A stretch of DNA of 64,000 nucleotides from Nipponacmea schrenckii (taxonomy: Eukaryota > Mollusca > Gastropoda > Lottiidae): assembly GCA_030562195.1 (NCBI GenBank), contig JAUJPP010000007.1, forward strand, positions 1,860,001 through 1,924,000, written 5' to 3'. This document shows positions 1 through 11,927 of the stretch, piece after piece. Each line of letters starts with the position of its first letter. Within the stretch, counting starts at the first letter, position 1. The notes under the pieces were generated by a model that worked only from the letters and a program-made list of their open reading frames with translations, was not told the origin of the DNA and did not search any database. The position numbers were made by a program, and so were the translations under genes.

Positions 1-1930
1 AACATTTCAAATATTTCGAAAAAAAAAACGAAATTAAACAATCGCTCTTCATAAAATTTGGCCAATGATCATATGTATACACGTGCTAAATTTCATCGAA
101 ATCGGTCAATCAACAGTGCCTGAATTAGGATTTGAAAAATTGTAAAAAAAAATTCAAAATGGCCTCCAATATGGCTGGTGCTTATTTTTTAAGGTCATAT
201 CGAATACTATTCAGAAGTAATTTACAAAGCAGTTTACACTTTCCACCTAGCTGTTATAGACCGGAAGTTACGTTACTACGTCATTTGAGGCCAAACCGTT
301 AGTTTATTTTTTTAGTCAAAGTTTTGTTAAAATTGGAATCAAATCGCCTTTCAACTGGTGAAGTTTAAAAATCCACCTTTTATATTAAGCGAGAAATCAA
401 GGTTTTGAATTTTTCCCCGATGACCCTTCAAATTTAAATTGCAAATCTTGGGTAGAGGATTTAACCGAATTGCATAAAACTGATATTTGTTAGTTGACAA
501 ATACTTTGAAGTTTTCATGTTTGAAAATCCGATCGAAATCGAAATCACAATAAAATTGCAAGAGCAAAAAAAAAAAAAACCCCTCAATTTCCGGTTCTCA
601 CTTCCGGTCGTAAATTTCATTTATACATATTGATTTATATTTTGTATCTGTTTAATAAGGGTGTAATTTTATTCAAAAATTTTTCGTAAATTTTAATTTT
701 ACATATTGATCTATATATTGTTTTTTAAGCTGTGAATTTGTACATTATTATTCTGTTTTGTCTTGAAGTTAAGTAGAACTAAAAAAAACAAATCGCTAAT
801 TTTCCATTTTCCAATCTAGAGTGCTTTTATCATCTGTCAACACCTGTCAATTATTCTTAACACAATATTTCTGAATTGTTAAAAAAATATTAACCATCCA
901 TGTCACACATCGTTGAAATGAGAAAAAGTCTGAAAGCTGAATATTACAACTATATTGATGTGGGATAAATTTATTGTATGTTAAAAATTTAGGTAAAAAT
1001 ATTACATAATAAGATTAATCCTTTTTGATGCCCACTAGAGGTGTGAAAAATTCTGTTGATGTTTTATAACACCTGTCAATCATCATTAGGGTTTATATCT
1101 TTCTAAATAAATTCATAAAACTTACATTTTGTTTTTAAATTTGAGCCAAATTATGATGATTTAAATTTTTATAGTAAACCACCCATGTCACATATCGTTC
1201 GAAAGGGAAAAACTTGTATATCCTCTTTCTGATAACCAAATTGATGTGGGATAAATACATTTGATTTGAGTGCTGGATTCAAAATTCTATACTTTCTTTA
1301 TTCAAAATATATTCATGCATTATTGACATATATCTTTTGTAACAGAATCCCAAGCTTATCGAAAAATGTTCAGAATTCAAATCCTGCATTTTTTAGAGAG
1401 TATGGTTTGGTCGTTTGAAGTTCCGGAAGTTGATATTCTTCACCCAATATGAGCATATCTATAGATAGCATAAGTCAAGGTTATTGTGTACTGAAAATGT
1501 CAAGGTCATTGAAGGTCAAGGTCACGAGATAGAGTTTTAAAATTTTCAAAAAATTGAAAAGTGTCTAAGAAGAGTTTAAATTCGAAATTCAAAATTCTGC
1601 CCCTATAACTTTTAGATAAAGTAAGAAAGCTTTGATGGAGGCCAAAATCATACGAATCGGATAAAAAATGGCGACATTATTAAAGTTTTGCTTCAATGTA
1701 TGACTACAAGATGACGGCTCATGTATCACTTCCGGTCAGGATATTTTCTGCTACATGGATTGTAATAATGCACAAAAGACAAAATATATCAATTTTGTCG
1801 ACATTTGAACTTACACCAGAAGTGGGTCGCTTTGCGAGGTTTTGAAAAACCGGAAGTGATAAAAAAAAATTAGTAACTTGATATTATTTGTATGGACAAA
1901 TTGTCTATATTCTGAGAATTTCAGATTGAT
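1..1930. other. gene-free repeat-rich DNA with a diverged duplication
   Basis: No exon recognised. Two diverged copies of one unit occur at about 820-1000 and 1050-1265, sharing CACCTGTCAAT, CCATGTCACA and TTGATGTGGGATAAA. Scattered ACTTCCGG/CCGGAAGT and GAAGGTCAAGGTCA words link it to the element family at 45-55 kb. Confidence 0.6.
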
Positions 1931-1933
1931 CCG

Positions 1934-3250
1934 AAAATAAGCAACAAAGTCAGAAATTTTTGTTCAAATTTTTTTTTGAAAAAAAAAAAATCAAAATTTA
2001 CAAAATTTCAAATGTATTAAATTCATCTTTTTACAATTAACATATTAAAGAAAATTTGAGATAAATCGGTCCAGAAATAAGTCATTCAGATTCGATGCAA
2101 AATTCTTGCTCTTTATGCAATATCTCATTTCCGTTTCAGCAAATATTTGGTTTTAGATATTCACTTGGTGGTATATTACTTCTTAGTAAAACTAGAAATA
2201 CTATTTCATTTTCTGTTTTTGCTGGAGGCAGATGACTTTTTTATTTGAATGTACAATATGTCAATATTTAATGAATTTCAGATCGATCCAATAATTAGCA
2301 AAAAAGTTGTAAATTTCAAATATTTTACCCAAAATGTTTGATAACAATTATTTTATCTGAAACATTTCAAAACTTTAATTTTTCAACTTCGTGAGATAAT
2401 TCTTATTATAATTAACAAACTTTGAACTAAATCGGCCTATAAATAGAGCTCTACAGACTTGATGCAAGTTTTTGCTCATTTGCAATAGCTCACTTCCGGA
2501 TAACCAAAAATTTCATGTTAGACATTCATTTTTGATTCCAGCCCATTTCACAACCTATTGTAGATTTTCGTGATGATCCAATGATTTTTCAACAAATTTT
2601 TTTCTATTAGCTGTAGGGTGCAACTCGTGCGCACTCTACAGGGAGCAAAATAAGCAACAAAGTCAGAAATTTTTGTTCAAATTTTTTTTTGAAAAAAAAA
2701 AATTCAAAATTTACAAAATTTCAAATGTATTAAATACATCTTTTTACAATTAACATATTAAAGAAAATTTGAGATAAATCGGTCCAAAAACAAGTCATCC
2801 AGATTCGATGCAAAATTCTTGCTCTTTATGCAATATCTCATTTCCGTTTCAGCAAATATTTGGTTTTAGATATTCACTTAAAACTAGAAATACTATTTCA
2901 TTTTCTGTTTTTGCTGGAGGCAGATGACTTTTTTATTTGAATGTACAATATGTCAATATTTAATGAATTTCAGATCGATCCAATAATTAGCAAAAAAGTT
3001 GTAAATTTCAAATATTTTACCCAAAATGTTTAATAACAATTATTTTATCTGAAACATTTCAAAACTTTAATTTTTCAACTTCGTGAGATAATTCTTATCA
3101 CAATTAACAAACTTTGAACTAAATCGGCCTATAAATAAGCTCTACAGACTTGATGCAAAATTTTTGCTCATTATGCAATAGCTCACTTCCGGATAACCAA
3201 AAATTTCATGTTAGACATTCATTTTTGATTCCAGCCCATTTCACAACCTA
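1934..3250. repeat. 0.7 kb tandem duplication of CCGGAAGT-type repeat
   Basis: The stretch beginning AAGCAACAAAGTCAGAAA near 1940 reappears near 2653, and both copies run to CCCATTTCACAACCTAT (about 2550 and 3250). The offset is about 710 and falls after a 22-base deletion in copy two near 2880. A short spacer (2555-2645) separates them. Few mismatches, so the duplication is recent relative to the underlying repeat. Confidence 0.85.
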
Positions 3251-3420
3251 TGGTCAAAACAGATTGATTGTATCACGATCATTTCATTCATATGTCTGAC
3301 AAAAAAAACTTTGCTTTCGATGACCTGTTTCGATGATGTTTATGTGATATCCCTACGCGACATTCCCATCTCCAATAGGCCTAACGAAAACATCGATATT
3401 GGGTTATAAAGAAAATCTCA

Positions 3421-3550
3421 AACTCGTCTTTCTTGATACCAAAAAATATTACCACTCGTCGATAAAAGTGTAAAACTCCGAGGCGCTGTCGAGGTTTTTT
3501 GCACTTTTATCGACTTGTGGTGATATTTTTGATATCAAGAAAGACTCGTT
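3421..3550. repeat. 130-base inverted repeat (MITE-like hairpin)
   Basis: Arms of about 58 bases, starting CTCGTCTTTCTTGATACC and ending GATATCAAGAAAGACTCG, meet around 3480. No ORF. Confidence 0.8.
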
Positions 3551-3598
3551 AGAGATTCACTATATACTCTATCATTTTCAGTTTAAGCTAGCGAGCTT

Positions 3599-3600
<2 letters not shown>

Positions 3601-3629
<29 letters not shown>
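3601..3629. repeat. poly(A) run
   Basis: About 28 consecutive A residues just upstream of the minus-strand SINE; nothing else is visible here. Confidence 0.9.
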
Positions 3630-3631
<2 letters not shown>

Positions 3632-3694
3632 AATCGATTGCCAATAAACTCTTTATTTAAAATGATTGAGAATAAGGCCCAATATACAAGGGAA

Positions 3695-4047
3695 ATGAAA
3701 ATGAAATGAATGGAGTTTTACGTCCTACTTTTCTGCACCTTATGTGCTAACGAAGACGGGCAACGCCATGCAGTGTGCTATGAGGAAAATTTGGCCAGGA
3801 CAGCGGCATTAGCCTGCTCTTTTTCGATTTCCAACTGTCGAGGTATCTTTAACGTTTAACGATCTCTGTTTATTGTCCCATCCGAACGACTAGACGCTTT
3901 TTCCATGTCAGTCCCTCCGACCTGCATCACTGACAAGGAAAACCGGGCTGAAAAATCCGAATGTTGATCTCGGCCTTTGCCGGGATTGAACCCGGGACCT
4001 TCAGGTTAGTGAGCAAACGTCTAACCCACTGAGCCACCACGGCTCCC
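3695..4047 (-). mobile_element. tRNA-derived SINE
   Basis: Read on the minus strand the element begins GGGGAGCCGTGGTGGCTCAG with an A-box-like TGGCTCAGTGG and a B-box GGTTCAATCCC, i.e. a tRNA-like head with polymerase III promoters. A body domain follows (CGGATTTTTCAGCCCGG to GGACAATAAAC) and a tail rich in ATTTCATTTCATT. Fragments of the same body recur at about 14530-14770 and 41630-41842, and of the tail at 38480-38530. The spurious minus-strand ORF here is not a gene. Confidence 0.8.
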
Positions 4048-4422
4048 CAATACACAAGATGGTCCTTTCTAACATTCAGCCCATTGGCAATAAAATGAAA
4101 AAAATCGAAACTAAGCCTATTCAATATTTCAATATTCAATTCCTCTGAAAATGCATATGTACATTTCAAGATCTATGGCCACACCAGATATATTCTATCA
4201 TGTTCAGCTTGAGCTGGCAAGAATCCCCCCTCCCCAAAAAAAAAACAATCAAAAAACAAATCATGGAATCCAGTGAAATGATTCTAAGTTATTATATATC
4301 TCAAATAAATGGAATTCTGGTTTATTTCCTCGTGTGTATATCGAATATTTGGAAGGAAATTACAACCTTTAGGATTTTAATTTAATCTTTCAAGCCACAA
4401 TAATATACAGTTGAGTGGAATA

Positions 4423-4779
4423 GTGGTCTAAGGGACGCAACTCTATCAAATACTAATAAATGTAAAGCCGCACTTGTTTTACCCCTAAGTTATAACTTGT
4501 GACAAATTTCAAGATCCTATCTATGTTCCTACTACCTAAATTTAGATAGATGTTAAATAATAAATAAACAGATTAAAAAGTACTAAAGTATTAACGGATC
4601 TAGAAAGTAAATGAAATCCGAAATCAATTTGACAACTTAAGCAATACCGTACAGTACGAGTTTTGGGGAAATATTAATGAATGACATATTGGAATGATAA
4701 GAGATCAAATAACTAATGCGATCTTTGTTGTCTGTAATTTCAAAAAATGAATTATAATGTGTTATGTCCCTTAGACCAC
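4423..4779. mobile_element. MITE with GTGGTCTAAGGGAC inverted ends
   Basis: 357 bases flanked by GTGGTCTAAGGGACGCAAC and its near-exact inverse (GTTATGTCCCTTAGACCAC). No coding capacity. A clear target duplication was not found. Confidence 0.75.
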
Positions 4780-4807
4780 GAATTAGTTTTATTCGACGTT
4801 TGTTTTC

Positions 4808-5140
4808 TTAAAGGGATAATTGGCGTAAGAATACACTCGCCCTTCGGCTTATATTTGTGTTTAATATTGACTATTAGTTAAATAAGTATGCATCCCACAC
4901 TTTACCAAATTTTAAAAAGCCACAATAAAAATATATTCGGAATTTAAAAAAAAGGGGAGCCAGCGACGATTCCATTCAGTTTGAGAAGGAAAGCGTCTGA
5001 TAAATTAACGTTAAAACATCATTGTGTAATTAGACAGTAGGGGTCAAGGACGCGTGAAAACCCACATGTTAGAGTTACTTCCCTTTATTCTTTTACAATT
5101 TGAAAATCGCTCGATGGAAGTATTAAGCTTTAAAGAACTA
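4808..5140. mobile_element. TTAA-flanked MITE, right-truncated copy
   Basis: Starts TTAAAGGGATAATTGGCGT and closely matches 11928-12235. Its right part is missing; similarity stops after GAAAATCGCT, just before the (TTA)n tract. Confidence 0.8.
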
Positions 5141-5150
5141 TGGTGCAAAC

Positions 5151-5206
5151 TTTTATTATTATTATTATTATTGTTATTGTTATTGTTATTGTTATTGTTA
5201 TTGTTA

Positions 5207-5295
<89 letters not shown>

Positions 5296-5416
5296 TATTC
5301 ATCATTTATTTATTATTCATCATTTATTTATTATTTATTTATTATTTTTTATTATTTTTTATTATTTATTATTATTTATTATTTATTATTATTTATTATT
5401 ATTATTTATTATTATA
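5151..5416. repeat. large (TTA)n / (TTG TTA)n microsatellite
   Basis: About 266 bases of TTA units with an inner block of alternating TTG/TTA and a degenerate TTTATT tail. Open frames of poly-Leu and poly-Ile here are artefacts of the repeat. Confidence 0.97.
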
Positions 5417-5602
5417 ATTGGACTGTTAGGTCTTCCATAATAACGGAGCAAAATTTGCCTTTCAATTGCCACCGCACACCAAAATCTGTTTATATATAAT
5501 ACGTATAAAAATATGCCTGACCTTCATTGATCATACAAATGTTTTATCTTGAGAACAGACATGATTTAAATAATGTTATTTAACACATGATCAAAATTTC
5601 AG

Positions 5603-5661
5603 AACTTGTGGGGTTAAATGCGACTGAAGGTGATGCAGCATGGATGGTGAGAATGAGAGAG
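5603..5661 (+). CDS. SLC23-like exon a (first visible)
   Basis: Follows a tttcag acceptor and ends before gtaaat. Reads (G)AA then [19 protein letters not shown], joining IQGN of the next exon. Phase 1 at its 5' end, so an upstream exon must exist. It corresponds to the extracellular segment just before the REIQG/REVQG motif of vertebrate SVCTs. Confidence 0.82.
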
Positions 5662-8600
5662 GTAAATATCATATCAAATAACATTGTACAACAGTTATTT
5701 ATAAATAAATAATTATAGTTTCATTATCAAATAAAAATTCAAGATTATCGTCGCTTCATTTTCGAGACAGCATAATTTCCCCCTTTCCGAAGAACGTGAA
5801 ATGGCTGATTGGAAATAGAAATTCAATCTGTTAAAGCAGACATATGGACTATATCAACTTAAGAATTCTGTACAATCTAAACCTGTATATTTTTAGATCC
5901 AGGGGAACCTGATACTAGCATCAGTAACTCAAGTATTGGTTGGTGGTACTGGCTTGATTGGTTTAATACTACCTTGGATTGGACCATTAACTATAGCACC
6001 GACTATAGCCCTGATAGGATTGTCATTAATTGAAGCTGTTATTCAGTTTTCACAGCTTCATTGGGGTATAGCTTTCTTGTAAGTTGCATTTTAATCTTCA
6101 TTCTTCAATTTCTATGTATCTTCGAGCCTCAGTGCCTCCAATGATATTCATGATAGAGCCTCCTCGGTATCAACCATACCTTATCCTCCGCTGTATAAGT
6201 CATATGTCAACTTCATAATAGAGCTTCAGTTCCTCCACTGTATCAGTCATATCTTACTATCATGATAGAGATTCAGTTCCTTCACTGTATCAGTCATATG
6301 TCACCTTCATGATAGAGCTTGAATTTCTCCACTGTATCAGTCATATTTTATCTTCATAATAGAGCTTCAGTTCTTCCACTTTATCAGTCATATGTCACCT
6401 TCATGATAGAGCTTGAATTTCTCCATTGTATCAGTCATATCTTATCTTCATGATATAGCTTGAATTCCTCCACTGTATCAGTCATATCTTATCTTCATGA
6501 TAGAGCTTGAATTCTTCACTGTAGCAGTCGTATCTTATCTTCATGATGGAGCTTGAATTTCTCCACTGTATCAGTCATATCTCACCTTCATGATAGAGCT
6601 ATGATAGAGCTTCAGTTTCGACACTGTATCAGTCATATCTCACCTTCATGATAGAGCTTGAATTCTTCCACTGTATCAGTCATATCTTATCTTCATGATA
6701 GAGCTTGAATTCCTACACTGTATCAGTCATATCTCACCTTCATGATAAGGCTTGAATCCCTCCACTGTATCAGTCATATCTCACCTTCATGATAGAGCTT
6801 GAATTCCTCCACTGTATCAGTCATATCTTACCCTCACGATAGAGCTTCAGTTCCTCCACTGTATCAGTTATGTATATATGTATATATAACTGAAACAGTT
6901 GATATATCTTCATGAATGGGCTTCAGCTCCTCCACTTTATCAACTACATCTGATCTCATAGAAGCATACACATATTCTTGTAGAACGTTGGGTTTGGTAC
7001 TCATATTTTGTCTGGTTTTGGAGAAAGTAGAAGTTCCGATGCCTGTCTATACTAGATATAAAGGTTGTCAGAAACAGAAGATTCGGATATTTCTTATAGC
7101 ACCTGTATGTAAGAATTATTCTATATAACTCGGCTTTAGATGAAAAAAACAAGTTTATTCAAACATACGCTGCATATTCAGCTTATATTCGTAGACAATA
7201 CTTTCAAGCAATTCCCTATATTTTATTTATTTAACAAATCTTTTTGCATGACAATGAATGATTTATACCAAATATTGTCTGCAAAAAGTGTGTACATTTG
7301 TCGTATATTTCCAGATTTTATATGCTATTGGAATAGCCTGGTTGATATGTTACATATTTACTGTCTCAGATGTTTTCAGTCCAAATACTCAAAATATGAC
7401 TAACTATGCTCGAACTGATACTCATCTACAAGTATTACAAGATGGACCATGGTTTTACTTTCCATATCCATGTAAATATGATTATGTGACTCTTTGTTTT
7501 AGATTGATTAGAACTGGGTCCATTACACTTAAATCAAGTGTTGCAGCGATCCAAAATCCCACAGACGTATTTTAACTACACAGCGTTTCACAAAACTATG
7601 TGAAGAACTAATCCCTTTTTGGACCGTTTCCATGTTAAATCTTGAAATTCAACCTTCTATGGCTTTTTTCAGAAATCTCATTAAAAACTTCGTTTCTGTA
7701 CAAAAATTCAATATACATGTGTATCATGACCACATGTAAATTTTAAACTAGTCAAAACGAAAGTAGACTACAACCTTTTTTCAAAATCCGCTGGACTGGA
7801 ACTGTATCCAAAACCACTTTAAAAAAATCTTAAAGGCAATATATTTTCAGACATCAAATTCCAAATTTAGACAAAAAATTAGTGAACAAGGGCATGGAAA
7901 AACCAAAAAGGGAGGAAGAAAGATGATTTTCAAAATAGCAGAGGCTAAATTGCATAAACTGTTGTAGAGTCCATTTATGTTACCATTTATAGTCTTAGAT
8001 AGTCGAGTTTTCGCTTTATGTAAAAAGAGATTATTGTCGCATATATGTTAATTATATAACATTAACATACGATTAGTTATGGTATCGAAAATTACTTCAT
8101 CTTTAATTCCTATTTGTTTCATTTGTTTTATTTTTTTTAATCAGTTCAATTTGGAAAGCCTACTATCAGTGGAGCTGGTTTTGTCGGCATGTTCGCAGCT
8201 GTGATAGCATCAATAATAGAATCTGTCGGTGATTATTATGCATCTGCACGTGTTTCACAAGTACCACCACCACCGGCACATGCAGTAAATAGAGGTATAT
8301 TAATAGAAGGTATCAGTAGTATAATATCTGGAATTCTTGGTGCTGGGCATGCAACAACATCGTACAGTAGCTGTATTGGTGCTATAGCTGTAACCGGGGT
8401 AGGCACAAACAAATTAACACTTTGCTTACTTAAAATGCTGATCCATGTCGCTTTCGCACTGAGCAACTCGCTGTGGGCTGATAAGATAAAATTCATTACA
8501 CCTGAGCAACATGTATCGTTCTGAATATTTCCCTTTCAAACTACCCTACATATTTTTTTTTTGTGTATAAATAGTATTTTATTCAGTGAATGAAAGGGAT

Positions 8601-11493
8601 CGGGGAAACAGGCTTATTGTAGCCTATTTCATCCCTCTCTGTACATGTAAATGAAATTACATGTATGAAAAGTACCGAATTACCGACCCGGCTTCATGGA
8701 ATGTTTTTATACGCCCACATGAAATGGGGTGCGTATATTGTCGTCACCCACGTCCGTCCGTTCGTCCGTCCGTTCGTAAACAATCTACAAGGTGCAATTC
8801 TTGACGGATTTAGATGAAAACTGATATTAGTGTTTATGATCACACAAGGATGAACCCTATTGAAAATCAGCGAAATCGGAAAAAATTTAGTATGAGCTCA
8901 TGCCCTTGTTCTTGAATAGCTCGTAAACACTCTACAGTGTGACAGTATGTTATAACGCAAAGATAAACCCTATTGAATATCGGCGAAATCGAAAAACATT
9001 GAGTATGAGTTATTGCCCTTGTTCTTTAAAACGCGTTCAATTTTAGCTTAAAATCACTATTGAGAGAACAATTCTTAATGGATTTTGGTGAAACTTGGCT
9101 TGAGTATTTGCTATCACCCAAGGATGAAGCCAATTGAAAACCAGTTAAATCGAAAAAATATCAGTTATTGCCCTTGTTTTTGAAAACGCGTTCCTATTGA
9201 CCGATTTTGACAAAACTTGTTGATATTGTTTAATATCGCCCAAGGATGAAACCCTTTAGGAAATAGAAAATATCGAAATATATTTAATACGAATTATTGC
9301 CCTTGTTCTATAAAATGTGTTCGATTTTTTCCTTGTAAACACTCTACAAGTCATAATTCTTGAGCAATTTTGACGTAACTTGGCAAGAGTATTTGTAATC
9401 ACCTAATGATAAACCCTATTGAAAATTGAACAATATTTAGTATTAGTTATTGCCCTTGTTTTTGAAAACGCGTCAGAATGTTTAGCTTGTTAACCCTCTA
9501 GAAGGCACGATGATTTACAGATTTACAATTATCACTCAAGGATAAACCCTATTGAAAACAAGAAATATCACATAATATTTGATTGTCCTTGTTCTTTCAA
9601 TTGATTTCGATTTTTGGCTCATAAACACCTTGCAAGTCACATTTCTTGACTGATTTTAACGGAACTTGGCATGAGTATGTGGAATCACCCAAGGATGAAC
9701 CCTAAATCAGATAAATCTTGAAATATGTAATATCAGTTATTGCTCTGTTTTTGAAAAAAAGCATCAGAATTTTAGCTCGTAATCACTTTAGAAGGCACAA
9801 TGCTTTACAGATTTTGACAGAACTTGCTGAAATTTTTAATAATCATTCAAGGATGAACCCTATCGAAAAGAATCACAAAATATTGAATATAAATAATTGC
9901 CCTTGTTTTTTAAAACGCGTACGGATTTTGATGAATTTTGTTGAAATTGTTTGTTATTACCTCAGAGTGAATCCTTTTAAAAATCAAAAATACTGAAAAT
10001 CTATCATGAGTTATTACCTTGTTATTAGGTATAATTCTTGACTGATTTTAAGGAAACTTAAGAATATTGTATATTTATCACCCTAGAAAAGAAGTATATG
10101 TATATTTTATTTTTTATTCAAAATCAATTCTGCCAGTGGGCGTATATTACCTTGTCTGGCAAACTATCTTTAGATGTAATACTGCGACAAATTTGTAAGC
10201 GTGAAAGAAGCTTTAGTTTTCATCTCATATTGATTTATCTTTTGAATTGATTATGCATGTTCCTCGCCCACCTAAAGAGGTTTTCTATCCTTTTAATGTG
10301 TATCGGTCTTTTAGTGACATTCGGTTTCCTCGTCCAATGCCTATGTTAGTTCTGTTGCAAGTTAGCTCTACTGCTAAAATATAAAACCTAATCAATTACC
10401 ATATATTACATTAAAGGTAGCAAGCAGACGAGTGTTTGTAACAGCTGGTGTGTTCTTAGTAATTCTGGGAGTTATTGGTAAAATAGGTGCTATAGTAACA
10501 CTAATACCAGAGCCAATCTTGGGAGGTCTAAGCGCAGTTCTTCTTGGATTGGTAATCTCAGTAGGTCTTTCGACGTTACAGTATGTCAATATGTCTTCTG
10601 CTCGTAACCTGACAATTTTGGCTACATCCTTCATGGTTGGACTTTGTTTACCACAATGGTTATCTACTCAGAAATCACCACTTGATACAGGTAACAGGAT
10701 TTTGTAACTTTGTCAATGATAAGAAAAGAAAAAAAAAAATCACTGGAAATTGGGGGCAGGACAAGAAAAAAAAAAAAGATTTTAGAGCGAGGGGGGGGGG
10801 GTCTTCTTAATGAAAGATATAATTGTACTATTCGTTTGGAAGTTCAATAACGAACACATAATTTTGGATAAATGTTTTAAAAAACATTTTACTGCTTTGT
10901 GGCACGAATCTAGGATGACCCAATCTTCAATCAATATAAACATCTAACTAAAACTAACTTTATTGAAAATCATATGATATTTGTCAGGTTCTGTTGAGTT
11001 AGACCAGGCTTTGACAGTGTTGCTGGGAACGGCATCGTTTGTTGGTGGTTTTATTGGATTTATTTTAGATAATATAGTACCTGGTACGTACAGTATACAT
11101 ATTTATTTATTTTTGTTGATAATAGACCTCATCCACCATGTCTTCCCTATGTGATGGTGGGATGTCTTTTTACAGCCTAACAATCACATAGTTGTTTTGT
11201 ACAGTGGATGACATTTAGAATTCTTTACTTAAGGTACAGACGAAGAGAGGGGCGTTACAAAATGGAGAAAACAAGAAGAAAGCATGCATTTTACAGATTC
11301 TCAACATGACACCTATGGCTTGCCCCTAGTAGGAAAGTATCTGGAAAAAATCAAATGTTGTTATTATGTTCCTTGTTCACCAACATATAAACCTAGGTTG
11401 AGAGGTAAATCATGCTGTTCAAAATCTACTGACAATGAAGATTATGTAAATGTAAATATTCATCAGGCTGTTAGAGAAAGTGAAGGACTATAA
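5603..11493 (+). CDS. SLC23 / nucleobase-ascorbate transporter gene, eight 3' coding exons (5'-partial)
   Basis: Predicted integral membrane transporter of the nucleobase-ascorbate (NAT/SLC23, Xan_ur_permease) family; vertebrate members are sodium-coupled ascorbate carriers of the plasma membrane. Exons: 5603-5661, 5897-6078, 6984-7104, 7315-7471, 8145-8398, 10417-10690, 10988-11083, 11234-11493, all with AG/GT borders and compatible phases, joining to about 467 residues plus a TAA stop. The product aligns end to end with SVCT1/2 from the segment before IQG to the PEERG-like tail (TDEERG). Family hallmarks seen: [43 protein letters not shown]-like SARNL. Roughly 150 N-terminal residues with the first membrane segments are missing; I found no matching exon in 1-5600. 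The signature motif is altered (see findings). Substrate (ascorbate, urate or nucleobase) cannot be told from sequence. Confidence 0.93.
5897..6078 (+). CDS. SLC23-like exon b
   Basis: Acceptor ttttag, donor gtaagt, ends in phase 2. Encodes [17 protein letters not shown] through [11 protein letters not shown] and ends near HWGIAF; this matches the SVCT region containing GPLTVTPT and SHWGI, spanning two membrane segments. Confidence 0.92.
6110..6905. repeat. 47-bp minisatellite in SLC23-like intron
   Basis: About sixteen imperfect copies of a 47-base unit containing CACTGTATCAGTCATATC and CTTCATGATAGAGCTTGAA, ending about 80 bases before the exon at 6984. Confidence 0.92.
6984..7104 (+). CDS. 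SLC23-like exon c
   Basis: Acceptor cttgtag, donor gtatgt. Encodes [20 protein letters not shown] then VYTRYKG and IRIFLIAP. I chose the gtatgt donor over the gtaaga four bases later because it keeps the residue count equal to the vertebrate protein. Confidence 0.88.
7315..7471 (+). CDS. SLC23-like exon d
   Basis: Acceptor ttccag, donor gtaaat, ends in phase 1. Encodes [20 protein letters not shown], then an ARTD motif and PWFYFPYP, matching the SVCT stretch ending WIRIPYPCQWG. Confidence 0.93.
7476..8140. other. SLC23-like intron with a diffuse repeat
   Basis: No exon. 7610-7900 resembles parts of 44830-44950 and 47700-47800 (shared CCATGTTAAATC and AGACATCAAATTC words), so it is an old copy of a dispersed repeat. 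Confidence 0.5.
8145..8398 (+). CDS. SLC23-like exon e (carries signature motif)
   Basis: Acceptor taatcag, donor gtaggc. Encodes [36 protein letters not shown] and the signature segment [11 protein letters not shown]. The acidic ESxGDYY motif that helps form the substrate site in the family is intact. Confidence 0.95.
8705..10172 (+). mobile_element. core-repeat element (pearl/HINE-like, non-autonomous)
   Basis: Begins TTTTTATACGCCCACATG followed by a hairpin partner (GGGGTGCGTAT), then a CCGT-rich microsatellite. About eight degenerate 150-170 bp core repeats follow (each with CAAGGATGAACCCTATTG and TTATTGCCCTTGTT), ending GTGGGCGTATATTACC and a CTTGTCTGGCAAA palindrome remnant. No protein is encoded; frames inside are shadows. 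The layout recalls the pearl and Helitron-like HINE elements of bivalves (memory, not searched). It sits in the intron 8399-10416. Confidence 0.75.
10417..10690 (+). CDS. SLC23-like exon f
   Basis: Acceptor ttaaag, donor gtaaca, ends in phase 1. Encodes [11 protein letters not shown], then [20 protein letters not shown] and [20 protein letters not shown]; continuous with SVCT from the SRRV motif through the IPDPILGG and GLSNLQ motifs. Confidence 0.95.
10988..11083 (+). CDS. SLC23-like exon g
   Basis: Acceptor tgtcag, donor gtacgt. Encodes [20 protein letters not shown] and FILDNIVPG, the last predicted membrane segment of the family with its conserved ILDN-(T/I)-VPG end. Confidence 0.93.
11234..11493 (+). 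CDS. SLC23-like exon h (C-terminal tail and stop)
   Basis: Acceptor cttaag. Starts [11 protein letters not shown], then a polar, Cys-containing cytoplasmic tail ([22 protein letters not shown]) ending ...RESEGL and TAA. It matches the SVCT tail order PEERG, YDFPIG, YIPICP. No AATAAA is evident in the next 150 bases. Confidence 0.92.
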
Positions 11494-11927
11494 GTTCACA
11501 TAATGTTTTATTGCATCCTAAAGTAAGAGAGATTATCTCTGATATTTGATTATCTAGTTTATAAACAATATTTTGCCATTAGTATAATAATAATAATACA
11601 TGTACTTTATTTGACAAAAAGAAAACAGTTTGCCAGAGACAAAATCTTGTTTGTTTCTTGCTCCTAAAAAAAATGGATCAACTAACACATGTAAGATTAG
11701 TCTATAATCAAATACGATATTAGTGCTCATCTTATAGTAAAATCATTATGTTTTCAAAGGTATTAAGGGTAACATTGTTTATGGTTTTGATTAATCCCTT
11801 AATATAATCATCGTTAATATTTTTAACAAATCATCTTCATCTGATTCAGCGTCTACAGTCGTGGCTTCTGAGTCTGACTCCTCTTCTGTTTTTTTTAAGA
11901 CTTCTTTCGAACAGCATTGTAAGATTC
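11494..11927. other. 3' flank of SLC23-like gene
   Basis: No gene recognised. On the minus strand 11825-11915 reads as an acidic peptide (EEESDSEATTVDAESDEDD); this could be a decayed exon or chance. Confidence 0.3.

Noticed and set aside
3965..4047. A functional tRNA gene
   Set aside because: A- and B-box regions are present but it continues into a SINE body and tail; no convincing acceptor stem.
3927..4169. 80-codon minus-strand frame
   Set aside because: Runs through the tRNA-like head of a SINE (VVAQWVRRLLTNLKVPGSI is the translated tRNA region).
5054..5499. Long poly-Leu and poly-Ile open frames
   Set aside because: They are the translation of the (TTA)n microsatellite in two frames.
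7140..7403. 87-codon frame overlapping an SLC23-like exon
   Set aside because: Out of frame with the exon at 7315, whose splice sites and similarity are clear.
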